Positions 11,690 to 25,200 of a DNA stretch of 64,000 nt are shown here, in pieces. Positions within the stretch are counted from its first letter, which is position 1. The number at the start of each line of letters is the position of its first letter. Both the position numbers and the translations under genes were made by a program. Source of the DNA: Ehretia macrophylla (taxonomy: Eukaryota; Streptophyta; Magnoliopsida; Boraginales; Ehretiaceae); the NCBI GenBank assembly GCA_037974665.1, contig CM075768.1:11213001-11277000 (forward strand), in the 5' to 3' direction. Under the pieces are notes generated by a model. The model had not been told where the DNA came from and ran no database searches. It was given only the letters and a program-made list of their open reading frames with translations.

Positions 11690-11946
11690 TCGGACGAGTG
11701 AGCTAGTCGAATAGCTCGCCCGACTTTTCTCATCAAACTCTTCCAGTAAGCTTATTAAGGGAGTCGATCGAGGGAACCAGTCGAGTGACACAACTGATTC
11801 ACTCGTCCGACTCATACAGTGGCAGTCGATCGAGGGAGCTGGTTGAATGACTCGACCGACTCACTCGTCCAACTCATATAGGGGCAACCCATATAAGCCA
11901 GTCGGTCGAGTAACTCGACCGACTTGACTCGTCCGACTTGAACAGG
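11690..11946. repeat. About 62-bp tandem repeat in the Copia-2 leader
   Basis: Three diverged units begin near 11762, 11824 and 11886, with a partial, rearranged unit before them (11690-11732). Each carries GTCGATCGAGGGA- or GTCGGTCGAG-like sequence, CTCGACCGACT and CTCGTCCGACT. The units contain short internal inversions (AGTCG and CGACT), so transcripts could fold. It lies upstream of gag in an apparent retrotransposon leader or LTR. Confidence 0.7.
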
Positions 11947-12398
11947 TACATATATGGGAAATTCTTTTTAATTTTTGCACATGTATCTTTTATCTTGAAA
12001 TAGATTGATTGAAGCTTAACGTTGCCAAAGTAACCTCTTTTGTGTAGATTAATTTATTTTGAGATAATAAGATGTGTATATTTGTTATTTATGCTATTAA
12101 TTATCGACCCAAATGAAAGTTATAGATTGGCCAAATAGTAAATATACTTGCGACAATAAATGTGTGATGATTATAAAGTGTCTACATAGACAACAACACG
12201 TCGGCCCAAAGGAAGGCTGTTGTTTGACCAGATTTATTATCAACATTTGATTTCTGCATGGAGAGTACCGCTTACAAGTTAATGATCGGTTCAAAGGAAA
12301 GTCATTGATGTTGTGCTGGGTATCTTGTTGAATGGGTCTACCACTACAATTATATGAAAATTTATGTCAAGCATTTACATGTTTATTTTGTTTTAACT

Positions 12399-12399
<1 letters not shown>

Positions 12400-12465
<66 letters not shown>
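12400..12465. repeat. (TA)n microsatellite
   Basis: A perfect TA dinucleotide run of about 66 bp in the Copia-2 leader. Confidence 0.95.
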
Positions 12466-12467
<2 letters not shown>

Positions 12468-12534
12468 TGACATGAATTTATTTTAGTGTCCTTATGTTAT
12501 CTGTTTGTTCTCTTTTTTTAGTTGCATCTACTGC

Positions 12535-13080
12535 TATTAGTGTCGTTGCCAACATAAATTCAATTTTTGTGCTTAACAACACAAATTTTAAGAGCTACAA
12601 AGAGAACGTTCTGTTAGTTCTCGGATGTGTGGATTTAGACTATGCATTAAGGAAAGAATAACCCACTCCTCTTACAGATGCAAGTTCATCTGAGGACAAA
12701 GTGAACTTTGAGAAGTGGGATCGCTCAAATCGACTTAGTCTAATGATGCTAAAGAAAAGCGTTCTAAAAGCATTCAGGGGTGGTATGTCCGAAGAGGTAA
12801 CTGCTAAGGGTTTCCTTACAAAAATAGAAAAAAACGTTCGGTAAGAACGAAAAGGCTAGCTGACCTTGTTCAGATGAGGTACAAAGGTAAAGGAAACATA
12901 AGAAAGTACATTATGGAGATGTCTAACATCGCTTCAAAACTGAAGGCACTAAAGTTAGAGTTGTCTGATGACTTGCTCGTGCATCTAGTACCCATATCCC
13001 TTCCTACACACTATGGACAATTTATTGTGAGTTATAACACTCAAAAGGATAAATGGTTTCTTAATGAGCTCATTTATCAC
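12535..13080 (+). pseudogene. Copia-2 gag, N-terminal part
   Basis: In mixed frames the translation gives the start of a Copia gag: NTNFKSYKENVLLVLG (the tryptophan usual in this motif is tyrosine), LDYALR, KWDRSNRLSLMMLKKS, then 12874-13080 with MRYKGKGNIRKYIMEM and LVHLVPISLPTHYGQF. A stop follows DYALRKE, and a frame change lies near 12840. The reading breaks exactly at the Gypsy LTR (13081) after LNELIYH and resumes at about 22291. Confidence 0.8.
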
Positions 13081-15250
13081 TGTCACGCCCCAACTCGACC
13101 CCACCTCGAACCAAGTCAGGATGCGATGAAATTTCGGCATTATAACGACTATAATATGGATAACCAAACAATTAAACTTGCATAAAAACACTTCATATAT
13201 TCACAACAACCAACAAATAACCGAATCGTCCAATAACAACCACAATAAAAGCCATCTGACCCAACTTCAACATGATCAAACATATACAGGCCTTATAAGA
13301 AAATACATAAGCCTAACCACCTATACAAGTAAAATAAAGACTTATGTAATTCATTACAGGCCTATCAAAATGAAAGCAACAATTAAAGTAAACATTTAGT
13401 TCATAAGGTTCATAATCCTCAAAATAGTAAATACAACAAGATCATAAGCATAACATCCACAAGGCAAACTATTAGGCCTCAGGCTCAACCACAGTATCAA
13501 CTACAGGTTCAACATTTACATATTCCACATACTCGACCATCTCAGGCTCACTTGAAATGTTAGCAAACGAGGGTGAATTTTTACGAACTCAGTGATGATG
13601 GAATAGGAAAGGTTTTTAAAACATTTTAGGTTTCAAAAACTTATTTGAAAACATGACATGACAAGTAAATGTAACATGCAAGAATGTAAATAACCAAGTA
13701 ACGAGAATACAGTCGTTCTGTTGATGTCGTCTCCTTATAACCCCTTCATGAACTCATCTCCTATACACCAACACGGATGTATTCCGGATGTACATCAAAC
13801 CTACGACCCAAACCCTTGTAAAGCTCTCTGTTCACAACGAGATAGGGATTAGAACCCCGGTAGTCATATAATCGCCTGGCAAGCCCTATGCCACCCAGTG
13901 CAACATGACACTACCATATCGATTTTAAAGGTTGCAACCTTACAAGACACGTCACATACGCATTCAAGATAAGCACTTCACGTATTCAAGACAACATATT
14001 CACACAATCAAGACAATTAAGGGAAAACAACAAAGAGGTTGTTCTCCGAGTAGTTTAACAATTCATATACATTCATAAGGTATCAACCAAGTATCCAAGC
14101 ATCCAAACCAATGACATTAACAACAATACAAGTCTACACAACTCATTTAACAACCAAGTAAGACAATTTAACATACTACACAATTTCTAGCAACAACTTA
14201 GTCTTAATTAATCAACTTTCGAGCAATTATGAAATCATAAGATATCCCAACCTTCCCCTATCATCAAGCTACCCTAGCAAGCAACTAGACACCACAATAC
14301 AACTCAAAAGGCTTCTAAAACCCATTATTTTTTCCATAATTCCAGCCAACACACACTTCACAAAATTTCATTCCAATTGCAATTTTAAGCCATTACGTGG
14401 TGCTAGATTGATATATTAACACTTATGAACATTGTAGGAAAGCTAGGAATCAAAGTCTTTCACAAATTTAACCAATTAAACCATTAACAAACCCAAAATA
14501 ATCAATTTCGATAAAATATGCTATAAACTAATTATGAATCGGTAAACATGTTCTCTATGGCCTAATTAACAAGATAGAAATGTAGTTCTAGCATTATATA
14601 ACCATAAATATAAACTTTGAAAACATGGTTATAAAATCCCTCACTTTTTTCGCAAAAATAAAGGCAAAACAATCGGTAGAAACATGGTAGACGACGACAC
14701 GAGCTCAAAAACGTTAGGTTTGCACCTTGTCTCCGCTTCTAACTCTAAATATTAGCAAAACAATGGAAAAAATACTATTCTAGGGCTTGGAGCTGCTCAC
14801 AGCTGGAAGAAGAAGAAATTTTTGATTTTTTTTTTGCAATTTTGGTCTTATTTTTGTGCTTAAATTGGTCAAAGGTCAAAGGTCTTGGTCAAACTAACTT
14901 AAGTTGGTCAAATGACTTAGTTTTCGCTCCAAATTGATTCTAAACTCAATTTTAATGCTCTACTAAATATTTAAAATGTTAACAGGTGAGTTTAGACCGA
15001 ATTTAGACTAGTTTAATTAATTAAAACCCGAAAACGGTTAAAGAAGATAAAAAGTCAAAGTTAGCTTTCAAATCGGTTTTCAAATGCATTTTTGAATTAG
15101 TAAACATGTAAAAATCATATAATTGAACATTTTATGAATTAAAATAAATAACCATATAAATTTGGCATATAGAAGTTAATTAAACACGTAATTTGCACGT
15201 AAAAATTAAATAAATACATATTAGCATGTAATTCGAACTCGGGTTTCACA
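13081..15250 (-). repeat. Gypsy 3' LTR
   Basis: Runs from TGTCACGCCCC at its low-coordinate end to CGGGTTTCACA at 15250. On the coding strand it begins TGTGAAACCCG and ends GGGGCGTGACA. It matches the 20120-22286 LTR in order throughout. Confidence 0.9.
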
Positions 15251-15266
15251 TCCTCCCTCCCTTAAA
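15251..15266 (-). promoter_or_regulatory. Gypsy polypurine tract
   Basis: On the minus strand TTTAAGGGAGGGAGGA ends directly at the 3' LTR start. In active elements this purine run primes plus-strand DNA synthesis. Confidence 0.75.
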
Positions 15267-18200
15267 GAAATTTCATCCTCAAATTCTTACTTGCTACTCG
15301 GAACAAATCTGGAAACTGCTGTTCAATCTGATCTCTCCTTTCCCAAGTAGCTTCCTCAATACCATGATGATCCCACAATACTTTCACCATTGGAATCTTC
15401 TTTGATCTTTGCTTTCGATCTTGATAATCGAGGATACGAATTGGTCGTTCCTCATAAGATAGATTTTCACCCAGCTGCAAAGGCTCTGACTGTAATACAT
15501 GAGAAGGATCTGGAAGATATTTTTTTAGCATAGATACGTGGAATACATCATTAATTCTGGAGACACTAGGTGGTAAAGCCAAGCGCTATGCCAAATTGCC
15601 AACTCTGCCAATACTCTCAAATGACCCAACAAACCTCGAACTCAACTTTCCACCCTTTCTATGTCGTACCAAGCCTTTATGAGGAGATATCTTCAAGAAC
15701 ACAGAGTCACCAACCTTGAATTCCAAATCCCATCAACGTTTATTAGGATAACTCTTGTATCGTCTCTGGCCTGTTAACATTCTCTGCTTGATTAAATGAA
15801 CCTTCTCAATTTTCTCTAGAAGTTCCGACATCAAGTTGGATCAACAATTTTTCTCTCCCCAACTTCATCCCAATATAATGGTGATTGACATTTACGTCCA
15901 TATAAAGCTGCATAAGGTGTCATCCCAATAGTCGCTTGATAACTATTGTTATAGGCAAACTCGGCTAGTGGCAAGTGTTTCTCCCAGTTCTTCCCAAAGT
16001 CTAACACACAAGATCTCAACATATCTTCCAAAATTTGAATTGTCCTCTCTAATAGACCATCGGTTTAAGGATGATATACTATGCTGAATTTCAATTGAGT
16101 ACCCGAAGCTACTTGCAGATGCTGCCAAAATCAAGAAGTAAACCGAGGATCTCGGTCTGATACAATGTTCATTGGAACTCCATGAAGTTTTATAATATTT
16201 TCCACATAAAGATCTGCCAACTTATCAAGACTATCATGTTTATTCATCAGAATAAAGTGGGCGGTCTTAGTCAATCTATCCACCACAGCCCATACCGCAT
16301 CAAACCTTTTCGATGATCTGGGTAAATCTATGACAAAGTCCATGGTGACATGCTCCCATTTCCATTCAAGTATTGTCAACATCTGAAATAACCCTGCTGG
16401 TCGTTGATGTTCTGCTTTCACCTACTGACAAGTCAAACATCTAGATACAAACTAAGCAACGTCCCTCTTCATGTTGTTTCACTAGTAGTGTTCCTTCAAA
16501 TCCCGATACATCTTAGTTCCACCGGGAAGAATTGTATATTTGGAATTTTGAGCCTCCTACAAAATTTCTCTCTGCAAGTTTGGATCATCGGGAACACGCA
16601 CCCTATTCCGGAACCGTAGAATGCCATCCTCATGTAATTTGAAGCCTGACTCATCACCTTTGATTTGATCTTTGATTTTTTGAAGCTGCTTATCAAGTTG
16701 CTGAGCTTCTTGAATCTGAGACAACAACAACGGTTGAATCTGCAAATGAGCACATATAACTCCATCTTGAGTCAATTTCGGCTTCCAGTAACTAGCTTCT
16801 TCTAACAACTCCCACTCTTTAACTGCCAACATAGCAATGCTCGCCTTCCGGCTAAGAGCATCCGCCACAACATTTGCCTTCCCAGGTAGATAATTGATAG
16901 AACAATTATAATCATCTAAAAGCTTCATTCATCTCATCTGCCTCATATTCAATTCCTTCTGAAAGAACAAGTACTTCAAACTTTTATGATCAGTGAAGAT
17001 TTCAAATTACTACCCCAAAAATAGTGGCGCCATTTCTTCAAAGCAAATACTATGGCTGCCAACTCCAGATCATGTGTCAGATAGTTCTCCTCATATGGCT
17101 TTAACTTTCTAGAAGCATAGGCGATAACTTGACCATGTTGCATAAGAACACAACCCAAGCTCTGATTAAAGGCATCAATATAGATAACCAGATTCTCTGT
17201 TCTTTCTGGCAAAGCAAGAATTGGGGCTATAGTCAACCTCTTTTTCAACTCTTGAAAATCCTATTCACACTTCTCATCCCATACAAAGCTCATCCTCTTC
17301 TGAGTCAATTTAGAAAGTGGCCCTACAATCTTCGAAAAGTCCTTAACAAATTTACGGTAGTATCCCACCAATCCAAGGAAGCTACAAACCTCCGTCACGT
17401 TCTCCGGCCTTTTCCAAGACTTCATAACCTTTATCTTCGCGGGATCCACTAAAATACCTTGCTGTGTAATCACATGACCCGAAAACGATATCTGCCACAA
17501 CTAGAATTCACACTTACTAAACTTTGCATACAATTGGTATTGTTGAAGCTTCTGTAAGACAAGGCGCAGATGTTGTTCATGTTCGGATTCAGTTTTAGAA
17601 TATACTAGAAAATCATCGATGAAGATCACCACAAATTGATCCAAGTATGGTTGGAATACTCGGTGCATAAGATCCATGAATGTTGTAGGCGCATTAGTTA
17701 AACCAAAGGGCATTACCACAAATTCATAATGCCTGGACTGAGTCCGAAAAGCAGACTTTGGAACATCCTCCTTACGAATCCGAAGCTGATAGTAGCCTTC
17801 CCTCAAGTCAAATTTAAAATATATTTTAGGTCCCTACAATTGATCAAACAACTCGTCAATCAACGGCAAAGGATATCTGTTCTGATTGTCACCTGATTCA
17901 AACCTCGATAATCAATGCACAATCTCAAAGTGCCATTTTTTTTTCACAAATAAGACAAGTGGTCCCTACGGTGAAGAACTCTGTTGAATGAAACCCTTCT
18001 CTAACAACCCCTGCAACTGAACTTTCAACTCCTGAAGCTCGGCTGGTGCCATTCTATACAGTGATTTAGAGATAGGCTAAGTACCTGGAAACATATTAAT
18101 CACAAACTCAATCTTTCGCTCCGGCGGTAGTCTTGGCAACTCATCGGGAAATATATTTTGATATTCCCGAACTTTTTAAACTTCCTCCAACTTTAGCTTA

Positions 18201-18724
18201 TCAGATGTCTTGTTGATCAGATAAAGTAGACCTGAGCACCCTTTACTCATCAACCTAATAGCTTGGGTTGATGAAATGATAAAACTCTTCGAAGTATCTC
18301 AGCTACCTACTACCTCAACCACTAGCTGACCTGACAATTGAAACTTCACAACCTTGGTTCTACAATTCAACTGAGCATCATATTTAGCAAGTCAATCCAT
18401 ACCCAAGATAACCTTATACTCTCGGAGAGGAAGTAAGATAAGATCAGCAAGAAAATCTTGACCTTTAATATGAATCTTACAATCCTTACACACCCACTCA
18501 GTTACAAATTTAGTGCCCAGAGGTGTACTAACCTTAATCTCATAAGATAACTTCTCAATTGGCATATTAACACGCCGCACACAAGTAGGTATAATAAAAG
18601 AATGTGTAGCACTAGAATCAATCAATACTCTAACGAACTGATTAAAAATGAGAAAGTTACCTTCCACAACCGCTGTTGCATTTGGTACCTCTAACTTGTC
18701 AATGGCATAAACACGTGATTGCAC
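15262..18724 (-). pseudogene. Gypsy pol polyprotein (PR-RT-RH-IN-chromodomain), broken
   Basis: Read from high to low coordinates. Protease (18392-18724) has LIDSSATHSFI, where the usual active-site LIDSGATHSFI has lost its glycine. RT (about 17261-17950) includes [15 protein letters not shown] and FIDDFLVYS, so the catalytic double aspartate is kept. RNase H (16976-17248) has [13 protein letters not shown]. Integrase (about 15831-16900) has HVTMDFVIDLPRS, RDPRFTS and the [10 protein letters not shown] region. The chromodomain (15262-15582) has VLWDHHGIEEATWE and targets insertion in chromoviruses. Stops and shifts between segments show it cannot be translated through. Confidence 0.88.
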
Positions 18725-18739
18725 TCTCTGCCCTAATGC

Positions 18740-19830
18740 ACTGCCTGCGAGCCTATTCTGCTGACCTTGGCCTCTAGTCTAAAACCTCGGGCAATCCTTC
18801 ACTCGGTGTTGATCACTACTATAGCCCATGCATTTTCTCGCCTTCTTCTAGTAACCTACCTCCAAATGACCCTTCTTTTTGTAGAAGGTACACTATAACA
18901 CTGGGGTTGCAGCACTATTACCTGTTGAACCCTGTGTTGACGGTGCTGCTAGACCACTCGTTTGGGTCCTCACAAATACCTACCTGTAATAACCCTGTGG
19001 CTAGCTCTGCCTCTGCTGAGACTGGGTTGGGACAAACCTCGTCTGACCCAACGGCTGATATGGCCTCTTGTTCGGCTGACTGGACTCGGCTCGGTTCTCA
19101 TTCTTTCTCTTTTCAATTCTAGAAGCTGCATTCAAAGCCGCGAGTAGTTGTCGAACTCTAACAGAGCCATAAGATCCTGGAGCTCCGGTCTCAAACCCCT
19201 AATGAACCTCTAGGTCCTCCTCTCTGCATTGTGCACAAACTCAAGAGCATAGCAGGATAATTTGTTAAAGGCGGCCTCGTACTGAGCCACAATCATATCA
19301 CCCTACCGGATGGACATCAACTCCTCCTCTCTAAGCCGGAACAGAATTTGCTCGAAACTCATTGACAAAGTTCTCCTACAAGTATGAGGTATCCTCATGC
19401 TCTCATCTTAGTTTCACGGTCCTCCACCACTCTTCAGCAACACCGTCAAAGTAGAAATACCGCATATGTAACCTTTCTTTCATCAAGGTACTCAAGGGCA
19501 TTATAAATTTTCTCAATTCAGCTCAACCAAGCCTCGGCTTGATATCATCCGGCTCCCCTTGGAACCTCAATGGTTGGTACCTCAAGAAACCCAGCAAGGA
19601 ATTATCACCACTGTTTCCATTTCCTCAGTTTCTCCCATTATTACCCTACTGGCCCTGATTGTTTTGGTTGTGATTCTAATTCTGATTCTTCCACCTCTGC
19701 AATACTTGAGCTATTTGTGCCATGGCTGCTGCCATCTGAACTAGAACCAGTTCAGCTGCCGAAGGTTGCTCCCCCTTACTATCTCTATCCCTATAGGGTC
19801 TACCTCTGGGATTCTTTCCAGCCATCTTCC
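18740..19830 (-). pseudogene. Gypsy gag, broken
   Basis: The apparent start, MAGKNPRGRPYRDRDSK, lies near 19824. A region rich in Q and N is followed by gag core motifs such as RYQPLRFQGEPDD and AEEWWRTVK, then basic and PQ-rich sequence and a degenerate zinc knuckle (CMGYSSDQHRVKDC) near 18800-18840. At least ten in-frame stops interrupt it. Confidence 0.8.
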
Positions 19831-20103
19831 AACCAAAAGATTAGTCACTGGTTATATCACACAAACAGTTATAAGCAGTTATTAGCACATAAGAAACAAC
19901 CTCACATAAAGTAAAGAAATCAAGTAACTCACATTAGTCACATAAAGCACGTTGAGCACATAAGCACGTCTTTAACGTAAAGCACATTGACTTCAATTAG
20001 TTCAACTAACACATAAGACATGCATACATCCTTTCAAGACATGTTCATGTTAAGACCTGTACCCTATAGTCCAAAGGTCATAACTCGGCTTACGCTAATC
20101 ATG

Positions 20104-20115
20104 CTCTGATACCAT
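20104..20115 (-). promoter_or_regulatory. Gypsy primer-binding site
   Basis: TGGTATCAGAGC on the minus strand, a few bases inside the 5' LTR end at 20120. It is complementary to the 3' end of plant initiator tRNA-Met, the usual primer for this group. Confidence 0.9.
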
Positions 20116-20119
20116 TAGA

Positions 20120-22286
20120 TGTCACGCCCCAACTCGACCCTACGAAGAACCAAGTTAGGACGTGATGGAATTTCAGCATTATAACGGTTGTAATATGGAA
20201 AACCAAACAATTAAACCTGCATAAAAACACTTCATATATTCACAACAACTAACAAACAACCCAATTGTCCAACAACCACCACAATAAAAGCCATGATCTA
20301 ACTTCAACATGATCAAACATATACAACCCTCATAAGGAAATACATAAGCCTAACCATCTATACAAGCAAAATAAATACTTATAGAATTCATTACAGGCTT
20401 ATCAAAATGAAAGCAACAACTAAAGTTAACATTTAGTTCATAAGGTTCACAATCCTCAAAATACAATAAGTTCATAAACATAACATCCACAAAACAAGCA
20501 ACTACGCCTCAAGCTCAACCATAGTATCAACTACGGGTTCAACATTTACATATTCCACGTACTCGACCACCTCAAGTTCACCTAAAATGTTAGCAAACGA
20601 GGGTGAGTTTCCACGAACTCAATAAGGATGGAATAGGAAACGTTTTTAAAACATTTTAGGTTTCGAAAACTCATTTGAAAACATGACATGACAAGTAAAT
20701 GCAACAAGCAAGAACGTACTAGAATGTAAATAACCAAGTACCAAGGATACACTCGTTCTATTGATGTCGTCTCCTTATAACCCATTCACGAACTCATTCT
20801 CTATATGCCAACATGAATGTACTCCAAATGCAAACCTACGACCCAAACCCTTGTGAAGCTCTCCGTTTACAACGGGATAGGGATGAAAACCCCGGTAGTC
20901 ATGTAATCATCTGGCAAGCCCTATGTTGCCCAGAGCAACATGACACTAACGTGTCATTTTTAAAGGTTGCAACCTTACAAGAAATGTTGCATACGCATTC
21001 AAGACAAGCACTTCACGCATTCAAGACAACATATTCACGCAATCAAGGCAATTAAAGGAAAACAACAAAGTAGGTTATTCTCCGAGCATCTTAGCAATTC
21101 ATATACATTCATAAGGAATCAACCAAGTAGCCAAGCATCCAAACCAATCACATTAGCAACAATACAAGTCTAAACAACTCATTTAACAACCAAGTAAGAT
21201 AATTTAACATACTACACAATTTCTAGCAACAACTTAGTCTAAATTCATCAACTTTCGAGCAATGATGCAATCATAAGATGTCCCAACCTTCCCCTATCAT
21301 CAAGCTACCCTAGCAAGCAACTAGACACCACAATACAACTCAAAAGGCTTCTAAAATCCATTATTTTTCCAAAATTCCAGCCAACACATACTTCACAAAT
21401 TTCATTCCAATTGCAATTTTAAGCCATTACGTGATGCTAGATTAATATATTAACACTTATGAACATTGTAGGAAAGCTAGGAATCAAAGTCTTGCACTAA
21501 TTTAACCAATTAAACCATTAACAAACCCAAAATAATCAATTTTGATAAAATATGCTATAAATTAATTATGAATCGGTAAACATGTTCTCTATGGTCTAAT
21601 TAACAAGATAGGAATGTAGTTCTAGCATTATATAACCATATATGAACTTTAAAATTTTAGTTAGAAAATCCCTTACCTTTTCGCAAAAATAAAGGTAAAA
21701 CGATCGGTAGAAAAATGCTAGACAACGACACGAGCTCAAACATGTTAGGTTTGTGCCTTGGCTCTGCTCCTAACTCCAAATATTAGCAAAACAATGGAAA
21801 AAATACTATTCTAAGGCTTGGAGCTGCTCACGGCTGGAAGAAGAAGAAAAATCTGATTTGTTTGCAATTTTGGTCTTATTTTTGTGCTTAAATAGGTCAA
21901 AGGTCAAAGGTCAAAGGTTTTGGTCAAACTTAACTTAAGTTGGTCAAATGACTTAGTTTTCGCTCCAAATCGATTCTAAACTCAATTTTAACTCTCTACT
22001 AAATATTTGAAATGTTAACGAGTGCGTTTAGACCGAATTTAAACTAGTTTAAGCAATTAAAATCTGAAAACAGTCAAAGAAGACGAAAAGTCAAAGTTAG
22101 CTTTCAAATCGGTTGTCAAATGCATTTTTGAATTAGTAAACATGTAAAAAGCATATAATTGAACATTTTATGAATTCAAATAAATAATCACATAAATTTG
22201 GCATATATAAGTTAATTAAACAAGTAATTTGTACGTAAAAATTAAATAAACACATATTAGCATGTAATTCGAACTCGGGTCTCACA
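20120..22286 (-). repeat. Gypsy 5' LTR
   Basis: Runs from TGTCACGCCCC to CGGGTCTCACA and is the partner of 13081-15250. Next to its outer end, Copia-2 gag resumes. Confidence 0.9.
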
Positions 22287-25200
22287 CCCACTGTGTACAA
22301 GAAGAGGATAGATTGAGGTAAGATAAAACTAAAAGTGTTCATGTGGCAACTACCTTAAAGAACAATAAGCAAAAAGGAAAAAACAATAAGGATGCTGCAG
22401 TAGGAACTTCACAACCCAGTAAGCAACAAAAGACGCAGGATTAGGAATTCACCTGCTACTTTTTCAAGAAAACTGGGAATGTGAAGAAGGATTGTTCCAA
22501 GTACATCGCATGGCGTGCAAAGAAAGGTACACTTCTCACTTTGGTTTTTTTTGAAGTTAACTTAGCTTCTATACATGTTAATACTTGGTGGATAAATTTT
22601 GGTACTACTACTCATACAAGTATATCTATGCAGGGATGCCTATGGAGCCGACTGCCAAGTGATGCTGAAAGATTCATCTATGTGGGTCATAGCAAACCAA
22701 TTTTGGTTGAAGCAATTAAGACCCTTAGATTATCATTCAATACTGGCCATTTTATTGAATTAAGAGAGACTTATGTTGTACCGTCATTTAGGCAGAATTT
22801 GGTTTTTGTTTTTGTTTTGGACAAATATGGTTATTCCTATTTTTTAAGCTATATAGTTAAACACCATTGTTTCATTTAATGAAACCTTGCAAATGACTTC
22901 AAGAGGTACAAAGCATAAATTAACAAATGAGAATTCCGCCACCCTACGGCACAAGCGTTTAGGTCATATCTCGGAAAGGAAAATTCAGAGACTTGTGTCA
23001 GATGGAATGCTTGAACCCCTTGATTACACAAACCATAAGGTGTACATTGGATGTATCAAAGGGAAATAGAAAAACATCAGGAAGTTAAGTGCCAAAAGAA
23101 GTTCTGACGTCTTACAGTTGATACATACTGATATATATGGTCCATTCGCTACGTCTTCATAGAATGGTCAACAGTATTTTATCACATTCATAGACGATTA
23201 TTCTCGTTATGGGTACTTATACTTAATTCATGAGAAGTCACAGTCCCTGGACGTTTTTAAAGCCTTCAAAGCTGAGGTTGAGAATCAATTGGGCAATAAG
23301 ATTAAGGCTGTCAAATCTGACCGTGGTAATGAGTACTATGGTAGATATGATGGATCAGGTGAACAACATCTAGGGCCTTTTGCCAAATTCCTAGAGGAAT
23401 GTGAAATCGTCCCATAATACACAATGTTGGGGTCACCTAGCATGAATGGTGTTACTAAGCAACGAAACATGACTCTGGATATAGTAAGACGTATGATTAG
23501 TCATTCTTCCTTACCATAATCACTCTTGGGAGAGGCACTAAAAACTACAGCATATATATTAAACAAATTACCTAGTAAAGCGGTAGCTAATACCCCTTAT
23601 GAACTATGGTTGGGCAATAACCCTAGCATAAAACACTTATACATGGGTTGTCAAGCTGAGGCGAGGCCTTATCGGACACATGAAAGGAAATTGGACTCAA
23701 GAAAAATTAACCGTTATTTTGTTGGGTATGCTAGACGGTCGAGGGGTTATAAGTTTTATGATCCCTCAACTAGGTCCTTTTTCAAGAAGGGAAACGCGAG
23801 ATTTCTTGAGGATGTTGAGTTTGAGGGGGGAGATAAGGTTAGAGATGTTGTCTTTGAAGAGGAATCTATTTATCTCCCTTTAGTTATTATTGACAATAAT
23901 CAGTCTACTGACATTGTCCAAGACAACAATAAGGATTTCCCTATGGACCTCCCCACTCAAAATCAGGATGTTGCTTCAGAAGAGCAAACCCAACAACCTC
24001 CAAAAGAAATGCCACTTAGGCGATCCATTAGAGAAAGAAGAAGTGCAATTTCTAGTGACTACATTGTATTTCTTCAAGAGCATGAGTTTGACATAGGGAC
24101 AATGGATGATGATCCAATCAACTTCTAACAAGTCAAACATAGTGCCAACTGTCAAAAGTGGATCGATGGCATGAATGAGGAGATGAAGTCCATGAAGGAC
24201 AAAGACATTTGCGATCTCATCAAGTTGTTTGACGGTGCAAAGCCCATTGGTTGTAAATGGATTTTTAAAACCAAGAGGGATTCAAAGGGCAATATTGAGA
24301 GGTATAAGGCACGTCTAGTGGCTAAGGGTTTCACTAAAACAGTAGGCATTAACTATAAAAAGACTTTCTCTCTAGTTTCTACGAAAGACTCTTTTAGAAT
24401 AATAATGACACTTGTAGCTCATTTTGATTTAGAGCTACATCACATGGACGTTAAGACATATTTTCTCAATGGTGACATTGAAGAAACCATTTACATGGTG
24501 TAGCCAGAAAACTTTGTATTAGGTAACTCAAAGTCTATGGTTTACAAACTCAATAAGTCCATCAATGGTCTTAAACAAGCTTCCTGTCAATGGTATCACA
24601 AGTTTCATCAAGTTATTATCTCGTGTGGTTTTGAGGTAAATGTAGTTGATGACTGTGTATATCGCAAGCTCAGTGGGAGTACGATGACATACTATTGGCT
24701 AACAACAATATAGGCTTATTGCACGAAACCAAGAGTTTTTTAACTAAGCATTTTGAAATGAAAGATCTTGGTAACGCCTCTTTTGTCTTAGGAATTAAGA
24801 TACACCGAGATCACTCTCGGGTGTTCTTGGGTTATCACAAAAGAGCTATATCGAAAAGGTACTTGCTAGATTTGGCATGATAAATTTTGCACCAGGAGAT
24901 ACTCCTATTGCTAAAGGAGACAAGTTTAGTCTCAGTCAGTTCCCCAAGAATGATATGGAACGACAAGAAGCACAGAAGGTTCCCTATGGTTCAGCTATAG
25001 AAAGTCTTATGTATACTCAAGTTTGTACACGTCCGGATTTAGCGTACATAGTAGGTATGTTAGGCAGATATTTGATTAACCTTGAGATGGATCATTGGAA
25101 AGCAGCCAAACGGGTCATGCGGTACTTGAAGAGAACAAAAGATTACATGCTCACCTATCTGAAGTTAGATAATTGGAAATCATTGGGTATTCTAAGTCCA

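Larger units (their letters stand above)
13081..22286 (-). mobile_element. Gypsy chromovirus (Tekay/Del-like), both LTRs, inactive
   Basis: A 9.2-kb element on the minus strand with LTRs of about 2.17 kb (20120-22286 is the 5' LTR, 13081-15250 the 3' LTR). Each LTR, read on the minus strand, starts TGTGA and ends TGACA. A primer-binding site complementary to initiator tRNA-Met (TGGTATCAGAGC) follows the 5' LTR, and a purine tract (TTTAAGGGAGGGAGGA) precedes the 3' LTR. The domain order gag, PR, RT, RNase H, IN, chromodomain is that of Gypsy. LTRs differ at about 13% of the first 190 positions counted by eye, so the insertion is old. Flanking bases are ATCAC and CCCAC, a partly worn 5-bp duplication. 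Confidence 0.9.

Noticed and set aside
13076..13085. Perfect 5-bp TSD for the Gypsy element
   Set aside because: The flanks read ATCAC and CCCAC; only part matches, so I describe it as worn rather than exact.
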